Shown: positions 34,993-44,273 of the stretch, piece by piece
Numbering within the stretch: position 1 is the stretch's first letter
Layout of the letters: each line of letters starts with the position of its first letter
Source of the DNA: Leucobacter viscericola
GTDB taxonomy: Bacteria; Actinomycetota; Actinomycetes; Actinomycetales; Microbacteriaceae
Reading direction: 5' to 3'
NCBI RefSeq assembly: GCF_011299575.1
Contig: NZ_CP049863.1
Coordinates: forward strand, 1,984,001-2,048,000
DNA length: 64,000 nt
Notes under the pieces: generated by a model
The model's input: only the letters and a program-made list of their open reading frames with translations
Told to the model about the DNA's origin: nothing
Database searches by the model: none
Position numbers and translations under genes: made by a program

Positions 34993-36150
34993 ATGATCTC
35001 CCATCCCGCCACGACCACGGAGCTTCGGGCAGCCAACCAGGAGCGAGTGGTTCGCGCCATCAGGGCGGACGGGGCCCTGAGTCAGGCGGAAATTGCGAGT
35101 CGCACGCAGCTGGCACCGCCGACCGTCTCCGGGATTGTCCGCGAACTGGTCGCACGTGGGTTCCTTCACTCCGAAGAAGGGATGGGTCGACGGGGCAGCC
35201 GGGTGACGATCTCCAAAGAGGCGGGCATCGTTGCAGGGGTCGACGTCGGCCATTCTCACCTTGAGGTTTCAGTGGCTGATCTCGGGGGTAACATTTCGCG
35301 ATCCCGATCCATCGCGCTCTCTCCCGATACCGGCTATCGCAAGGCGCTGGAACTCGCCAATGCCCTGGTCGACGAGACGCTGATCAGCGCCGGACGCACG
35401 CGCGAGGAATTGCGCGCGGTTGGAATGGCCGTTCCGGCGCCCATCGGAATTGACGGGACACTCGACTCTGGCCTGAGCCCTACCGGCTGGGTTGGGGCCG
35501 ACATAAGCCGCGAGGCGGAGGCCGTCTTCCACTGCCCCACTCTCGTGGACAATGATGCCAACCTTGGCGCATTGGCCGAATCGACCTTTGGCGCAGGACG
35601 AGGCCACAACGACCTGCTCTACATCAAGCTGGGGACCGGGGTCGGTGGTGGGTTCGTTCTCGGCGGGCAGGTCTACCGCGGTAACTTAGGCATTGCTGGC
35701 GAGCTGGGCCACTTTACGATTGATGAATACGGGCCACTCTGTCGCTGTGGAAACCGCGGCTGCCTTGAAGCCTATGTCGGAGGATCATCCCTCTTGCGGC
35801 AGTACGCGCAGGTTGGGGATGCCGTCAATGTGGCCTCCCTCGTGACTTCGGCGATCGAGGGAGACAGCAGCGCACGAAGACTCATAGAGGATGCCGGACG
35901 CCACCTCGGCAAAGTTGTTTCAGTCATTGTCAATCTGCTGGGGCTATCGATCGTCGTGGTCGGGGGCGAACTATCTGAAGCCGGCGATTTGCTGCTGGAT
36001 GAGGTGCGCTTCTCACTGCGACGCCACGTCATCGCTCCACTGGATCAGCAGGTGCAGGTACTCGCTTCCACCGTCGAAAGGCAGGCCTCATCGTTGGGGT
36101 GCGTGCTGCTCGCGCTCGATGCCGTGGAGTTTCGGGCTATAGAGACTTAG
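34993..36150 (+). CDS. xylR: ROK family transcriptional regulator, XylR-like
   Basis: 385 residues. The N-terminal winged helix-turn-helix (about 15-70, LSQAEIASRTQLAPPTVSGIVREL) precedes a ROK sugar-kinase-like domain with IVAGVDVGHSHLEVSVADLGG, KLGTGVGGGFVLGG and the zinc motif CRCGNRGCLEAY. Such proteins repress sugar-uptake operons until the sugar binds. Divergence from xylFGH supports control of that operon. The stop overlaps the converging DoxX gene by 14 bases. Confidence 0.88.
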   Translation: MISHPATTTELRAANQERVVRAIRADGALSQAEIASRTQLAPPTVSGIVRELVARGFLHSEEGMGRRGSRVTISKEAGIVAGVDVGHSHLEVSVADLGGNISRSRSIALSPDTGYRKALELANALVDETLISAGRTREELRAVGMAVPAPIGIDGTLDSGLSPTGWVGADISREAEAVFHCPTLVDNDANLGALAESTFGAGRGHNDLLYIKLGTGVGGGFVLGGQVYRGNLGIAGELGHFTIDEYGPLCRCGNRGCLEAYVGGSSLLRQYAQVGDAVNVASLVTSAIEGDSSARRLIEDAGRHLGKVVSVIVNLLGLSIVVVGGELSEAGDLLLDEVRFSLRRHVIAPLDQQVQVLASTVERQASSLGCVLLALDAVEFRAIET

Positions 36151-36568
36151 CTTTTCGATTGCGGATCGAGCTGAACGCTCCGCACGACCACAGTGCCCAG
36201 AGCACGAGCAGCGGCTGGAAGACGAGCCGGATGCCGCGCGCGGCATCGCTGTCGAGCCCAAAGGCGTCAGTCTTCGTGATGAACTGCGAGATGTTTCCGG
36301 GGAACACGGCGATAAAAAACGCGGCGAGGATCCACCCCACCTGCACGCGGTAGCGGCCGAGAGCGAGCGTAGCCCCGCCGAGTGTGATCTCGACGATGCC
36401 CGACGCAATCACAACAAAGTCCTTGTCGGCAGGTACCCAGTCGGGCACCTGCGCCTGGAAGTCGCTGCGCGCAAACGTGAGGTGCGCGATCCCAGCGAAT
36501 AGCATGAACAGACCCAGCACTATGCGGGCGACGTGCTGCAGTGGTGTGGAACGTGGTGGGCGGCTCAT
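36137..36568 (-). CDS. DoxX-like membrane protein
   Basis: 143 residues from ATG 36568, preceded by GAGGGAT; an in-frame GTG five codons upstream includes that ribosome binding site and is less likely. Four hydrophobic segments are visible, starting HVARIVLGLFMLFAGIAHLTF, the typical DoxX/DoxD first helix. The family is linked to redox and thiol stress but has no fixed reaction. The gene converges on and overlaps xylR by 14 bases. Confidence 0.8.
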   Translation of the reverse strand: MSRPPRSTPLQHVARIVLGLFMLFAGIAHLTFARSDFQAQVPDWVPADKDFVVIASGIVEITLGGATLALGRYRVQVGWILAAFFIAVFPGNISQFITKTDAFGLDSDAARGIRLVFQPLLVLWALWSCGAFSSIRNRKAKSL

Positions 36569-36624
36569 AGCTGGATCCCTCACTGTTGGCGGTTGGGACT
36601 AGCGTAGCCCCGCGGGTTCATTGT

Positions 36625-37239
36625 TTACGAGACGGGATACGGATGTTCTCGCAGCAGACGCGAGAGGTGCAGAGCGTTGCTCGCGAGCGCCTTGTTCGCG
36701 TCGCGGACAGCTTTGGGCGTGGTCTCGAGGTCTTGGAAGTCAATCTTTTCCATAGCGCGTCCGTTCCAGTAGGTGCAGCCGTTGGCCGGCACACTGAAGG
36801 CGAGATCGTTGGCCCCCTGCAGCAGGTCAGCAACGATCTTGTGCGCCCCGTCTTCGTTACCAACGACAAGAGCGGCCGCGACCAAACCTGCGAAAATCGG
36901 TCTGCCGTCGGCATCAAGCGTGGCGATGTCTGCGTTGAGCCGCTCAAGTACCCGGCGCATCACGCTCGTCATGTGTCCGAGCCAGGTCGGGGTGGCGAAC
37001 ACAACAATGTCGGAGTCAAGAATCTGCTGACGCAGTCCCGGCCAGTCGTCGCCCTCACCGAGGTCCACTGAAATACCTGGTGGCAGGTTGAGATCGACCA
37101 CGCGCACGGTCGTCACCTCGCACTGCTGCGCCGGAAATTCTCTACCGAGTTCAGTCGCGAGCGCCTCTGTGCTCGATCGCTCGGGCGAAGCTTTCAGCGT
37201 TGTATTCAAGATGAGCACGCGCGTTGGATTATCGGGCAC
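36625..37239 (-). CDS. Flavodoxin-like NAD(P)H-dependent oxidoreductase
   Basis: 204 residues from GTG 37239, seven bases after AGGGAGGT. The first strand VLILNTTLKASPERSSTEAL is the FMN phosphate loop of the FMN_red/NADPH-dependent reductase family. VVFATPTWLGHMTSVMRRVLERL is the conserved flavin-ring loop, and GLVAAALVVGNEDGAH is the fourth strand. It probably reduces quinones, nitro compounds or free flavin. It lies 56 bases upstream of the DoxX gene on the same strand, so the two may be one redox unit. Confidence 0.87.
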   Translation of the reverse strand: MPDNPTRVLILNTTLKASPERSSTEALATELGREFPAQQCEVTTVRVVDLNLPPGISVDLGEGDDWPGLRQQILDSDIVVFATPTWLGHMTSVMRRVLERLNADIATLDADGRPIFAGLVAAALVVGNEDGAHKIVADLLQGANDLAFSVPANGCTYWNGRAMEKIDFQDLETTPKAVRDANKALASNALHLSRLLREHPYPVS

Positions 37240-37461
37240 GACGAAGACCTCCCTATTGAAGCATTGGACCCACCCACGGTAAGTCGATGCTCCCCGGGTA
37301 ACTATCCCCTTGTCTTATGTGGGGTGATGGGGTACCGGAGGGTTCCCGTTTCCCTCGACGTGTACCCGCTGATAGGTCTGCGATCTCATGCCACCAACGA
37401 ACCCGGTGCTTCCGGTAATGGCAATAATGGTTCAAGTGTAGGTCCGGGACTACAAATACAA

Positions 37462-37505
37462 AGTGGCCCCGCCACCCACCCATTCGGGTGGGTGGCGGGG
37501 CCACT
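37462..37505 (-). terminator. Strong terminator of the giant surface protein gene
   Basis: A 20-bp perfect stem (37462-37481 with 37486-37505) and 4-base loop lies 12 bases past the minus-strand stop at 37517. It is followed on that strand by a T-rich stretch (TTTGTATTTG). The rest of 37240-37461 shows nothing recognisable. Confidence 0.93.
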
Positions 37506-37516
37506 GAGTGCTCTGC

Positions 37517-40500
37517 TTAGAGACCTTGCTCCGCAGTTTCGCCGCGGCGACGCTTCACGATCATTGCGCCCGCACCGATCAGCATGAGCACGGCGCCCAG
37601 GCCGAGCGGCAGGCCAAGATCGCCACCGGTCTTCGCCAGCTCAACCCATACGGAAGCCTGCTCGTACACCTCGAAGGTCTGCGACAGTTTGCCGCTGAAC
37701 TTGCTCTCTACAGTAACCGTGTGGTCACCGAGCTCAAGGTCGGCCGGGATGGTGAACTCGAAGACAACTTCACCCTTCTTGTTCGCAACCTGCGTTCCCA
37801 GATCAATCGGGTCCGAGTGCAGCACACCCGTCACCGTCTCACCGGGCTGGTAGCCGAAACCGCGAGCGATCTGAGTCTCCCCAGCCTTGAGTCGGCCACC
37901 CTCGAGCATCAGTGAGGTCAGGCCGACCTTCACCTTCACGGTCTCCGAGACGTTGCCAGACGGGCTGGTCACGTCAATGGAGATTTCGCTGCTCTTGTCT
38001 TGCTTCGGTGAAAGTTCAACCTCAAAGCGGCAGTCATCACCCGCAATAGCGGTCCCGATGACGTTACCGTGGGCGTCGCGGATCGTGACCGTCGATCCCG
38101 GCTCAGCGCATCCGGTCACGGTGTTTCCGTCGCTCGGATCCACCACGGGAGCTTGCGGCTTCACAGTGTCGATCTTGACGGGAACTTCGACGCTGTTTCC
38201 AACCTCGTCAGTCACAACTACCCTCGCGCCCATGCCCTCGGTCAAGGGAGTCTCAGGAGTGAAGGTGAAGTGACCCTGCTCATCGACACCGAGCACCCCT
38301 GGAATGGTGGCGCCCTTAGAGTCAACGATCGTCACAACGTGGCCCTTGGCGATCACACCACCGGTGACAATTGTTCCGTTCGTTGGATCTACGACGGGTG
38401 CGACCGGCGGAGTCGACTTGATGAAGACGCTCTGGGGCTCGGAAGTGTTACCAGCTGGATCTTTGACCACAACTGCGATCTGCTGATCCTCGGTGAGCGG
38501 CGTCTTGGGAACGAAGGTGAACTTGCCGTTCTCATCGATCTCAACCTTCCCGGGAACTTTGTTTCCGTTCTTGTCGAGCACGAGCACCTCGTCACCCTCA
38601 GCGATCGGACCACCGGTGATGTTCTTACCGTTCGACGGATCGACAACCGGAGCCGTCGGAGGCGTCGTCTTGATAAAGACATCTTCGGGCTTCGACGTGT
38701 TGCCCGCGGGGTCCTTGACCACAACAGTGATCTCGTCTTCCTCGGTGAACGGGGTGTCCGGGGTAAAGGTGAATTTACCGTCGGGATCAACGGTCACCAC
38801 TCCGGGAACCTTGTCGCCGTTTTTGTCGAGGACGAGCACTTCGTCACCCTCGGCAATCGGACCACCGGTGATGTTCTTACCGTTCGACGGATCAACAACC
38901 GGCACAGTCGGAGGCGTCGTCTTGATGAAGACGTCCTCGGGCTTCGACGTGTTGCCCGCGGGGTCCATCACAACCACCGTGATCTCGTCATCCTCAGTAA
39001 ACGGCGTATCAGGCGTGAAGGTGAACTTACCGTCAGGATCAACCGTCACAACACCGGGAACCTTGTCACCGTTCTTGTCGAGAACGAGCACCTCGTCACC
39101 CTCAGCGACCGGACCACCAGTAACGTTCTTACCGTTCGACGGATCAACAACCGGCACCGTCGGAGGCGTCGTTTTCACGAACACACCTTCGGGCTTCGAC
39201 GTGTTACCCGCCGGATCCTTAATCACAACAGTGATCTCGTCTTCCTCGGTGAACGGGGTATCAGGGGTAAACGTGAACTTGCCGTCATCGTCAACCACAA
39301 CCTTGCCGGGAACCTTGTCACCGTTCTTATCCAGAACGAGCACTTCGTCACCCTCAGCAATCGGACCACCCGTAACGTTCTTACCGTTCGACGGATCAAC
39401 CACCGGCACCGTCGGAGGCGTCGTCTTCACGAACACATCCTCCGGCTCCGACGTGTTACCCGCCGGATCCTTAATCACAACAGTGATCTCGTCTTCCTCG
39501 ATGAACGGGGTGTCCGGGGTAAACGTGAATTTACCGTCAGGATCAACCGTCACGACACCGGGAACCTTGTCACCGTTCTTGTCGAGAACGAGCACCTCGT
39601 CACCCTCGGCAACCGGGCCACCAGTAACGTTCTTACCGTTCGACGGATCAACCACCGGCACCGTCGGAGGCGTGGTCTTGATGAAGACACCATCAGACTC
39701 GGAGGTGTTGCCAGCCGGGTCCTTCACAACCACCGTGATCTCGTCCTCTTCAGTAAAGGGCGTATCCGGGGTGAACGTGAACTTGCCGTCACCGTCAACC
39801 ACAACCTTGCCGGGAACCTTGTCACCGTTCTTGTCGAGAACGAGCACTTCGTCACCCTCGGCGATCGGGCCGCCGGTGAGGTTCTTGCCATTAGACGGAT
39901 CAACGACGGGCACGGTCGGGGGTGTCGTCTTGATGAAGACGTCAACCGGGTCCGTACTGTTGCCTGCAGGGCTCGTCACGATGACCTTGACGACGTCACC
40001 CTCTTCAAACGGAGTCTTTGGCACAAACGTGAACGTGCCGTCCTCGTTGATGGTGACTTCACCCTCGATGGGGTTCCCGTCACCATCAACCACGGTCACT
40101 TCATCACCCTCGGCAATCGGGCCACCGGTAATCTTCTTACCGTTCGACGCACCCACCTCGGGGGTAGCCGGAGCCTTCTTGTCGATCGTCACGGGAGTCG
40201 CAAACGAGGTGAAGCCGTGCTCATCGGTCGCGGTCGCCGTGATCTGTTCCTCGTCGGCCAGAGCCACGGTCGGAGTGATCGAGAACTTACCCGTCACCGC
40301 ATCTGCGACAGCCGTGCCAACCACAACGTTTGCTGCGTTGCGGATCTGCACGGTGTGGCCAGGATTGGCTGTGCCGGTCACTGCAATGCCATTGGTCCGG
40401 TTCATCACGGGTGCGTTCGGTGTCGCCACGAAGGTCGCCGATGCGGTCTCCTCCGACTCGTCACCATCAACGGAGAACGTGAACGTGGCTACGCCCGCGT

Positions 40501-43500
40501 TGGTCGAGGTGAACTTGGCCTGGTAGGTGCCGTCGGCCAGTTTGGTTACCGGCACGTCATCGCCGTGGCTGCTGTGAATGCTGACAATGTCGCCCGCGTC
40601 CACAACTGCGTTGCCCTGGGCATCGAAGATCGCAACCGTAACAACGGCCTCGTGGCTGCCATTGGCTTCAACATACTCGGGTGTTACAGCGATAGTGGAA
40701 GAGTTTGCCGAGGCCTCGCCCGCTACAAACGTGAGCACCTTCGAGCTGCCGATCTGTTCGGCACCCAACTGCGCAACGAGCGTATAGTCGTCAGCAACGG
40801 TCGCCGTGAAGTCGGCGGTCACCTGGCCTGAGGCATTTGTGGTCAGCGATCCCGGCACCTGGGTGAGTCCAGCGGGAACAACAAACCCGACGGTTGCGTC
40901 CTTCACAGGGTTATTCTTAACGTCCTTGACCGTCACGGTCGCGGTGTAAGCCTCCGAACCATCGGCCGCAACGGGGCCGTTGGGGGTGACCGCCCAAGTC
41001 GACGTGTTCGACGACGGGGCTCCCGCGATGAAGGTCACGTCGGCAGGGCTGCCCTTGATTGAGTCTGTACCAACCTTGGCCGAAACAGCGTACGTTCCCG
41101 CAGCACTGCTCGTGACCAAGGTCTCGGCGATCCCCTGCTCGTTGGTCACAATGGAGGCCTCACTCAGCTCGGCACCATTGGCTACCGCGAAGTCAACGGT
41201 CACACCCTCAACAGGGTTGCCCTGCGCATCAAGAACCGTTGCGGTCGCGCGGTGCGAAGCAGCGCCGTTCGCTTCCACGTCACCACTGGTAACCGCGAAG
41301 GTTGAGGATCCGTCCGCACCAAAGGTAGGCGCTCCAGCCACAAATACCGCGCTCACCGGGCTGCCCTTGATGGCAACTCCACCGACCGTGGCCGCAATGT
41401 CGTAAGCACCGGCAACTGAAGAGGTCACGGTGGTCTCTGCCACACCGGCTGCGTTGGTGACGGCGGACGCCGTCTTTACGTCGGCGTCATCGTTCTCAGC
41501 AGCGAAGTCAACGGTGACACCCGACTTGGGGTTGTTGTTCGCATCGCGGATCGTCGCCGTGACTGTCTGCGTGTCCTCTCCGTTGGCGATCCGCTCGTCG
41601 GTGGTCACCACAACCTCAGACGTGCCGTCGGCCCCGATTGAGTTCGATCCGGCCTCAAACGTCGCGGTCGTCTCAGTGCCCGTCAGCGGAGTTCCGAGCA
41701 CAGATGCTGTCACCTGGTGCACACCAGCAACCGTTGCCGTGATGGTGGTGGTTGCCACGCCAGCCGCGTTCGTGGTTGCCGTTGCGCTGTTCAGCTGCGT
41801 TCCCGCGGGAGAAGTGAACGTTACAACCTGATCCTTAACAGGATTATTGTGTGCATCGAGGATCGTTGCCGTAACGGTGTGGGTTGCCTCACCGTCGGCA
41901 GGCAGAGAGCCGGTCGTGACACCAAAGCTGGAGGTGCTGCCTTCGCCGACGGAGGGTGCGTCTGCCACGAAGGTGATGTTCTGGTTTGTGCCGATCTGAT
42001 TCGCACCCAACTTGGCGGAAACCGCGTAGCTCGCAGCAACCGTTGAGGTCGCGGTGACCGACGCGACACCGTTCGCACCCGACACGGCCGTGGGCTCAGA
42101 CAGTGTGACACCTACTGGCGCCTCAAAGGTGACGGTCTCACCCGCCCTGAGCACATTCTCCGTGTCCCTCACCGTTGCGGTGAGGGTGTGAGTGGCCTCG
42201 CCGTTCGCGGCACGATTGCCGGTGCTGACGCCAAAGGTCGACTTGCTGGCGCTGGCGTTCGCGAGAACCGTGAGACTCAGAGCAGCTGAGTTGTTATTCA
42301 CATTCGCATCGGTCACACTTCCAGTTGTGGTTGCGGCCGATGAACCCGGATCAATCGTGTTTGTCTCAAAATTGGTGGGAATGATGGCGATGCCTGATTT
42401 AGCACCGATCGATGCACTTTCAACAACTGTTGCGGCGACACTCAACACCACGCTGGCGCCAACGGGCCCCGACCAATCCTGGCTGAGGATCGTTCCGTTT
42501 TGCACCGGGGTCCCCTCACAAACACCACCGTTGACACCCTCACAGGTCCACGCTGCACTCTCAAGCCCAAGCTGCGAGAGATCCTGGTAGATCCGGCTCG
42601 TTCCAGGTGTGCTGGTGCCGTTAATACTGCCAGGTCCGTTGTTGGTCGCCGTCAGAGTGTACGACACGTTATCCCCACGCGATGCGCTTCCTTCAACACC
42701 CTTCGCCGAGATCGGGGACGCGACAATCGACGCATCCGTTGACGTACTCAAGTTGACATTGCCAATTTGTGTCGTCATGGTTTTGCCGCCGGTTGAGGCG
42801 GCAAAACCAAAACGCAAATTCTCCGGGAGATCATTAAACACGCCATTACCCGGGATGACCTGGTAGTCGAGAAGGTCGTTTTGCCATGTCGTCGGCTGTT
42901 GTCCAACAGATGTGAGTCCACTCACAGATACCACAATTCGTGGACCTGTACTTTCTTGCGGAATAACGGCAATGCGGGCGCGGCGGAACTTTGCGTTCTG
43001 ATCGCTCACGCTCCCCTGAGACAGACTGCCACTGCTCAACTTCTTGCCCGTGGCATAGAGGTATTCCTTGCCGCACACGCTAGCGCCATTTCCGCCCGCG
43101 CCGCCGTCGCCAGATCCACGAAGAACGACGGAGTCGGGCGCGCTTGACCTTGTAACGCCCGGGGCCTCGTTTCTCTGACCGCTACCAGTCGTGGAGAAGC
43201 CACCGTACACGTCAAACCCGACCCCGAGATATCCCCTTTCGATACCTGGAACGCCTTTCGAGTTCGTGTCGCACCCGGAGGTATAACCGAGTCCTCCACC
43301 GACCGTACCTATGCGAGAGTGCTCGAAACCAGGCTCATCTGCATCGAGAAGAAAGAAGCTGAAGCCGTCAGCTCGCTCTGCTGAGCCGTTCGCAAAAGCT
43401 CGAAAATCAAACTCGACGGTCGCACCCTCGGCGACGGGCATTGATCCCTTGCTGATCAAGGCGCTCGATTGGTAAGTCGAACTGCTCGTAAGTTGAAGCC

Positions 43501-43801
43501 AGCCAACACCATTTGCGCCTGACTTGCTCGCACTGTTTCCTGTGTATTTCGGTGAGCCGAACACCCAGAAGTCATCAGAAGCAAATACATCGTTCGCGGC
43601 CCCCGACGAAAAATCTAGTTCCACAGGGAACTGCACATTTGCAGCCTGGGCCGATGGCGCTTCCATGTAGGCCCCACCAGCCGCCAATAGTCCAACAAGC
43701 GCAAGCGAAAGGGTTCGCCGCCTGCGGCTTGGGCGTTGATCCCGCTGCTGGGATTCGGTCAGTGACCGGCCCAGCCGTTTCAATTGAGTGGTTATCATCA
43801 A
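37517..43801 (-). CDS. Giant lectin/Ig-repeat wall-anchored protein with LAKTG signal
   Basis: 2,094 residues. An export signal ends APSAQA near residue 53. Residues about 57-350 look like an L-type (legume-like) lectin domain (DGFSFFLLD, GYLGVGFDVYG), followed by a DUF11-like domain (about 357-505). Seven or so Invasin/BIG_1-type repeats (about 510-1125) share 'ADGEATHTVTATILDAxNNPV'. Then come ten Ig-like repeats, mostly 84 residues long (about 1125-1935), the middle five nearly identical (NGKNVTGGPIAEGDEVLVLD). A last beta domain, LAKTG (2055-2059), a membrane helix and VKRRRGE complete the sorting signal. It is probably a long stalk holding a carbohydrate-binding tip away from the wall. 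Confidence 0.92.
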   Translation of the reverse strand: MMITTQLKRLGRSLTESQQRDQRPSRRRRTLSLALVGLLAAGGAYMEAPSAQAANVQFPVELDFSSGAANDVFASDDFWVFGSPKYTGNSASKSGANGVGWLQLTSSSTYQSSALISKGSMPVAEGATVEFDFRAFANGSAERADGFSFFLLDADEPGFEHSRIGTVGGGLGYTSGCDTNSKGVPGIERGYLGVGFDVYGGFSTTGSGQRNEAPGVTRSSAPDSVVLRGSGDGGAGGNGASVCGKEYLYATGKKLSSGSLSQGSVSDQNAKFRRARIAVIPQESTGPRIVVSVSGLTSVGQQPTTWQNDLLDYQVIPGNGVFNDLPENLRFGFAASTGGKTMTTQIGNVNLSTSTDASIVASPISAKGVEGSASRGDNVSYTLTATNNGPGSINGTSTPGTSRIYQDLSQLGLESAAWTCEGVNGGVCEGTPVQNGTILSQDWSGPVGASVVLSVAATVVESASIGAKSGIAIIPTNFETNTIDPGSSAATTTGSVTDANVNNNSAALSLTVLANASASKSTFGVSTGNRAANGEATHTLTATVRDTENVLRAGETVTFEAPVGVTLSEPTAVSGANGVASVTATSTVAASYAVSAKLGANQIGTNQNITFVADAPSVGEGSTSSFGVTTGSLPADGEATHTVTATILDAHNNPVKDQVVTFTSPAGTQLNSATATTNAAGVATTTITATVAGVHQVTASVLGTPLTGTETTATFEAGSNSIGADGTSEVVVTTDERIANGEDTQTVTATIRDANNNPKSGVTVDFAAENDDADVKTASAVTNAAGVAETTVTSSVAGAYDIAATVGGVAIKGSPVSAVFVAGAPTFGADGSSTFAVTSGDVEANGAASHRATATVLDAQGNPVEGVTVDFAVANGAELSEASIVTNEQGIAETLVTSSAAGTYAVSAKVGTDSIKGSPADVTFIAGAPSSNTSTWAVTPNGPVAADGSEAYTATVTVKDVKNNPVKDATVGFVVPAGLTQVPGSLTTNASGQVTADFTATVADDYTLVAQLGAEQIGSSKVLTFVAGEASANSSTIAVTPEYVEANGSHEAVVTVAIFDAQGNAVVDAGDIVSIHSSHGDDVPVTKLADGTYQAKFTSTNAGVATFTFSVDGDESEETASATFVATPNAPVMNRTNGIAVTGTANPGHTVQIRNAANVVVGTAVADAVTGKFSITPTVALADEEQITATATDEHGFTSFATPVTIDKKAPATPEVGASNGKKITGGPIAEGDEVTVVDGDGNPIEGEVTINEDGTFTFVPKTPFEEGDVVKVIVTSPAGNSTDPVDVFIKTTPPTVPVVDPSNGKNLTGGPIAEGDEVLVLDKNGDKVPGKVVVDGDGKFTFTPDTPFTEEDEITVVVKDPAGNTSESDGVFIKTTPPTVPVVDPSNGKNVTGGPVAEGDEVLVLDKNGDKVPGVVTVDPDGKFTFTPDTPFIEEDEITVVIKDPAGNTSEPEDVFVKTTPPTVPVVDPSNGKNVTGGPIAEGDEVLVLDKNGDKVPGKVVVDDDGKFTFTPDTPFTEEDEITVVIKDPAGNTSKPEGVFVKTTPPTVPVVDPSNGKNVTGGPVAEGDEVLVLDKNGDKVPGVVTVDPDGKFTFTPDTPFTEDDEITVVVMDPAGNTSKPEDVFIKTTPPTVPVVDPSNGKNITGGPIAEGDEVLVLDKNGDKVPGVVTVDPDGKFTFTPDTPFTEEDEITVVVKDPAGNTSKPEDVFIKTTPPTAPVVDPSNGKNITGGPIAEGDEVLVLDKNGNKVPGKVEIDENGKFTFVPKTPLTEDQQIAVVVKDPAGNTSEPQSVFIKSTPPVAPVVDPTNGTIVTGGVIAKGHVVTIVDSKGATIPGVLGVDEQGHFTFTPETPLTEGMGARVVVTDEVGNSVEVPVKIDTVKPQAPVVDPSDGNTVTGCAEPGSTVTIRDAHGNVIGTAIAGDDCRFEVELSPKQDKSSEISIDVTSPSGNVSETVKVKVGLTSLMLEGGRLKAGETQIARGFGYQPGETVTGVLHSDPIDLGTQVANKKGEVVFEFTIPADLELGDHTVTVESKFSGKLSQTFEVYEQASVWVELAKTGGDLGLPLGLGAVLMLIGAGAMIVKRRRGETAEQGL
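37960..40440 (-). repeat. Tandem 252-bp (84-residue) Ig-like repeat array
   Basis: Conserved segments recur exactly 252 bases apart, for example near 38636, 38888, 39140, 39392, 39644 and 39896. About ten units are present, diverging at both ends of the array. The central copies differ at many synonymous positions, so they are not recent exact duplications. The array keeps an antisense frame open for hundreds of codons, which is an artefact. Confidence 0.9.
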
Positions 43802-44273
43802 TGTTCTTTCGTAGTCGAGGGCGGTCCAGGCGCGAATTCTCGTCGAGTCTTCTGCGCGGATATCTGCGCAGACGAAAGCAACTCGAAGAAGCCGACGTGC
43901 GAGGGTGGCCTGCTAATGGACCCCAAAGAGTAGAGCTTTGAAGGGGCCTCGCAGGGAGAGAGACCAGAGGCACCAAATCATGACGCGAGAACAAGAAAGT
44001 TCTCCGCGAGTGCGCTTCGCCCTCCGAGGGGCGCTGGCTTAAAACAATCCTTACACATCGCTCTTGAGGCCATCCTGAATGGCCAGAGAACTTTCAGGCC
44101 GCCCCAATAATTACCGACGTAGGATGGAATTGGCAGACGCGCCAAGTGCAGTGCGCATCTGTTTCTGCCCTCCTTCTGTGACCAGCGATATTTTTCGACG
44201 GCGTCACGAAACGCGCTCTGCGGTCTCTCAGTAGTGAAGGGCATTATCTTGCTCGAAGGGGGATGACCGGGCT
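43802..44273. promoter_or_regulatory. Divergent region between surface protein and sigma-fusion gene
   Basis: These 472 bases contain no supported gene; a 106-codon minus frame at 43978-44298 lacks a ribosome binding site and any family resemblance. The region must hold the two divergent promoters. A small hairpin (about 44027-44042) is the only structure noted. Confidence 0.5.

Noticed and set aside
38100..40440. Regular repeats resembling a CRISPR array
   Set aside because: The 252-bp period, coding frame and protein-level conservation show an Ig-repeat gene. There are no short repeats with unique spacers and no cas genes.
38069..40831. Plus-strand open frames of 920 and 677 codons opposite the giant lectin/Ig protein
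   Set aside because: They run antisense to the 252-bp repeats. A stop-free antisense unit is simply copied with each repeat. There is no ribosome binding site or family resemblance, and the sense protein is clearly real.
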